Source: Oscillospiraceae bacterium (GTDB lineage Bacteria; Bacillota; Clostridia; Oscillospirales; Acutalibacteraceae). From it: 7,664 nucleotides of DNA. Positions 6,371-7,664 of the stretch are shown here, one piece after another. Position 1 is the stretch's first letter. Each line of letters begins with the position of its first letter. The translations under genes were made by a program, and so were the position numbers. The notes beneath the pieces were generated by a model, which ran no database searches, had not been told where the DNA came from, and was given only the letters and a program-made list of their open reading frames with translations. The stretch spans positions 1-7,664 of the forward strand of contig CACZON010000014.1 in the NCBI GenBank assembly GCA_902782805.1, read 5' to 3'.

Positions 6371-7107
6371 TTCGGTGCCTCCGCTTCTTTCTGTTTCATT
6401 TCGTTGAGGATGCCGCGAATTTCCGAAGCCTTTTTCCCGTCTTCGCGGATCTCGGCGCCGCGCAGCATTTTCCGGAGCCTCCTGCGCACTTTTTCGAAAT
6501 ACTGCGCGCCGGCGGGCGTACCCGGGTCGACCAGACCGGCATGGAAAAATCCCGGCGACGCGGGCTGCGTGTTTTCTCCGCGCCATTCGGCGCACAAAAC
6601 GGTATAAACCTTCCCGCCGGAGAGGACCGCCTCCTCAGAAAGCAGCGCAAAGCCGTTTTCGAAGAGCCAGCGGCGCAGGACCGGTTCCTGCGTCATCGGC
6701 TGGAGGACGAGGCGGTACGCCCCCGTTTTCAGCCAGGGCGCCTGCGAAAGGATTTTCACGATCAGCTCACCGCCCATCCCGGCGATCACGATATCCTGCG
6801 CCTCACCGGGTAAAAATCCGGAAAGGCCGTCGCATTTTCGAAGCTCGACGAGCGATTCGACGCCGTAGGCACGCAGCGTTTTTTCCGCAGCATTCAGCGG
6901 ACCCTGCGCGATATCCGAAGCGATCGCGCGCGGGATCCTTCCCGATTTTGCGAGCGCCGCCGGCAGATAGGCGTGGTCCGTTCCGATATCGGCGAGCGGT
7001 TTTCCCCGCAGGAACGCCGCGCAGGCAGCAAGACGGGGATCGATTTTCACTTCGCTTTTCTCCCCGTATTGTGAGCACCGATCAAAGGCTTTCTGTAATT
7101 CTTCCAT
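6367..7107 (-). CDS. trmK: tRNA (adenine(22)-N1)-methyltransferase TrmK
   Basis: This is an S-adenosylmethionine-dependent enzyme that methylates N1 of adenine 22 in the D-loop region of certain tRNAs (B. subtilis YqfN family). From the ATG at 7107 it has 246 residues. The SAM-binding motif is LADIGTDHAYLPAAL at 38-52, followed by ASDIAQGPLNAAEKTL at 63-78. The catalytic-region motif is IVIAGMGGELI at 106-116, then LVLQPM at 133-138. The C-terminal third (about 180-246) is helical and rich in Lys, Arg and Glu, as in the family's coiled-coil domain. I prefer this start because GAGGTAACC precedes it, the normal family N-terminus begins shortly before the SAM motif, and the upstream in-frame ATG at 7176 (23 extra residues) has no ribosome binding site. 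Adjacency to NIF3 is conserved in Firmicutes. No clear promoter is visible upstream. Confidence 0.93.
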   Translation of the reverse strand: MEELQKAFDRCSQYGEKSEVKIDPRLAACAAFLRGKPLADIGTDHAYLPAALAKSGRIPRAIASDIAQGPLNAAEKTLRAYGVESLVELRKCDGLSGFLPGEAQDIVIAGMGGELIVKILSQAPWLKTGAYRLVLQPMTQEPVLRRWLFENGFALLSEEAVLSGGKVYTVLCAEWRGENTQPASPGFFHAGLVDPGTPAGAQYFEKVRRRLRKMLRGAEIREDGKKASEIRGILNEMKQKEAEAPK

Positions 7108-7191
7108 GGTTACCTCAAACGATTTCGCTTTTTGAAAAAAGCTTTCGAAATTCGGGATGATCTCTTCTTTGCGCATCCGGATCAGTCGGGT

Positions 7192-7320
7192 GCATCGGAA
7201 TTCGCTTTGAGAATTCGCTGCGATTTCTCATGTTCCAAAGAACTTCGGTCTTCCGGTGCCCCCGTTTATGCTCCCCAAGGGCAGAAAGCTTGTTCGGCGA
7301 TCCGCAGCGCCATGCCGGGC
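7192..7320. repeat. Direct repeat copy A (imperfect, about 130 bp)
   Basis: This copy begins with CATCGGAATTCGC, continues through AATTCGCTGCG, and later has CCCGTTTATG, a CCCCAAGGGCAGAA block, and CATGCCGGGC at its end. The same landmarks recur in the same order in the adjoining copy B. A weak hairpin (AAGAAC TTCG GTCTT region, about 7236-7256) sits where copy B has a stronger one. Confidence 0.65.
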
Positions 7321-7489
7321 GCGTCGGAATTCGCCCTTGCGGATTCGCTGCGCTCCGCGGTGCGAATCGCGGCTTCATCTTTCGGGCGATTCCTCCTTTC
7401 CCCAAAAAATCTTCGATTTTTCGGGGACCCCGTTTTTGCCTCCCGAGGGCAGAACGCAGGCGGCGAAGATCAGCAGCTCCATGCCGGGC
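7321..7489. repeat. Direct repeat copy B (imperfect, about 169 bp)
   Basis: This copy begins GCGTCGGAATTCGC, has GATTCGCTGCG, CCCCGTTTTTG and CCCGAGGGCAGAA, and ends CATGCCGGGC, paralleling copy A. It carries about 40 extra bases in its first half, including locally repetitive GCGGATTCGCTGCG and GTGCGAATCGCGG stretches. The two copies abut head to tail. Its end overlaps the first unit of the 79-bp tandem repeat. Confidence 0.65.
7400..7426. other. Hairpin inside repeat copy B
   Basis: CCCC (7400-7403) pairs with GGGG (7423-7426) and AAAAATC (7405-7411) with GATTTTT (7415-7421), around a TTC loop with a single A/C mismatch. The 11 paired positions make a stable stem on either strand. It is not followed by a clean T tract immediately after the stem, so I do not call it a terminator. 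Confidence 0.6.
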
Positions 7490-7613
7490 ATTAAAGCTTG
7501 CTCCCATCCCAAAAGAACCCCGCGAAGTAAAAAAGCAGGCGGCGAAAATCAGCATTCCCTGCCGGGCGTAACAGCCCGCTCCTATCGCAAAAGAACCCTG
7601 CGAAGCAAAAAAG
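7457..7613. repeat. Tandem repeat, two units of 79 and 78 bp plus a partial third
   Basis: Unit 1 (7457-7535) and unit 2 (7536-7613) both start CAGGCGGCGAARATCAGCA. They share TGCCGGGC near the middle, continue with GCTCC, AT and CAAAAGAACCC, and end GCGAAG-AAAAAAG. A third start, CAGGCG, appears at 7614 and then diverges. The units differ at roughly a quarter of positions, so the duplication is not recent. Confidence 0.85.
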
Positions 7614-7625
7614 CAGGCGATTTCT

Positions 7626-7664
7626 TTGTCATGTTGAGCGAAGCGGCAAAGCCGCGCAGTCGAA
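7626..7664. repeat. Partial dispersed-type palindromic repeat at the window edge
   Basis: The stretch TTGTCATGTTGAGCGAAGCG is followed by GGCAAAGCCGCGCAGTCGAA and runs off the window. GCGGC-AAA-GCCGC (about 7643-7655) forms a small hairpin. Sequences of the type GTCATGTTGAGCGAAGCG...GTCGAA are, from memory, frequent between genes in many bacterial genomes. I infer a dispersed intergenic repeat, but one partial copy cannot prove it. Confidence 0.45.

Larger units (their letters stand above)
7108..7664. other. Gene-poor, repeat-bearing flank upstream of trmK
   Basis: I see no convincing gene, RNA gene, promoter or terminator here. The stretch is filled by imperfect direct and tandem repeats (listed separately) and ends in a palindromic motif at the window edge. 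One minus-strand frame is open from the right edge down to the TGA at 7117-7115, seven bases before the preferred trmK start. Its translation mirrors the DNA repeats, is rich in Arg, Phe and Gly, and resembles no family I know, so I do not call it a gene. The trmK promoter must lie in this region or further right, but no good -10/-35 pair stands out. Confidence 0.6.

Noticed and set aside
6371..6595. N-terminal extension of the NIF3 frame
   Set aside because: The extra 75 residues are Arg-rich and overlap trmK out of frame. The family start MTKVREIYEF has its own GGAGG site at 6370.
7400..7440. Possible intrinsic terminator (hairpin followed by ACCCCGTTTTTG)
   Set aside because: The T run does not follow the stem directly and no gene ends before it on the plus strand.
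7457..7620. Possible CRISPR array
   Set aside because: The units are 78-79 bp, abut directly and diverge along their length. There are no short identical repeats with unique spacers and no cas genes nearby.

Overview
The window is a stretch of bacterial chromosome, and every convincing gene lies on the minus strand, so it reads from right to left. Gene content and order (trmK, NIF3, rqcH, then SRP RNA, dnaX, ybaB, recR, then smpB, ssrA) point to a Firmicute. GC-rich coding, AGGAGG-type ribosome binding sites and RqcH favour a GC-rich member of the Clostridia. I cannot name the genus.

The right end (about 7180-7664) has no gene I trust. It holds two diverged copies of a 130-170 bp direct repeat, a 78-79 bp tandem repeat, and an imperfectly palindromic motif at the window edge. 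Next come trmK (tRNA m1A22 methyltransferase), a NIF3/DUF34 metal-binding protein overlapping it by 4 bp, and rqcH, the ribosome quality-control factor. A strong sigma-A-type -10 box then starts the SRP RNA, an extended hairpin without a visible Alu domain. It is followed within about 20 bases by dnaX (TTG start), ybaB and recR, a conserved replication/recombination cluster. smpB and ssrA (tmRNA) end the block at a strong intrinsic terminator, 42-75. Bases 1-41 beyond it show nothing I can interpret.

The window combines two alanine-tagging systems for stalled ribosomes: trans-translation (SmpB plus tmRNA, tag ending VALAA) and RqcH-mediated tailing. It also holds the targeting RNA of the signal recognition particle. 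DnaX, YbaB and RecR add replication and recombinational repair, and TrmK adds tRNA modification. These families are all known. I see no evidence for a wholly new system. The points worth a second look are an unusual T-loop base in the tmRNA, an ssrA -10 box fused to the smpB stop codon, the long Alu-less SRP RNA, the misleading long dnaX reading frame, and the repeat-filled right flank.
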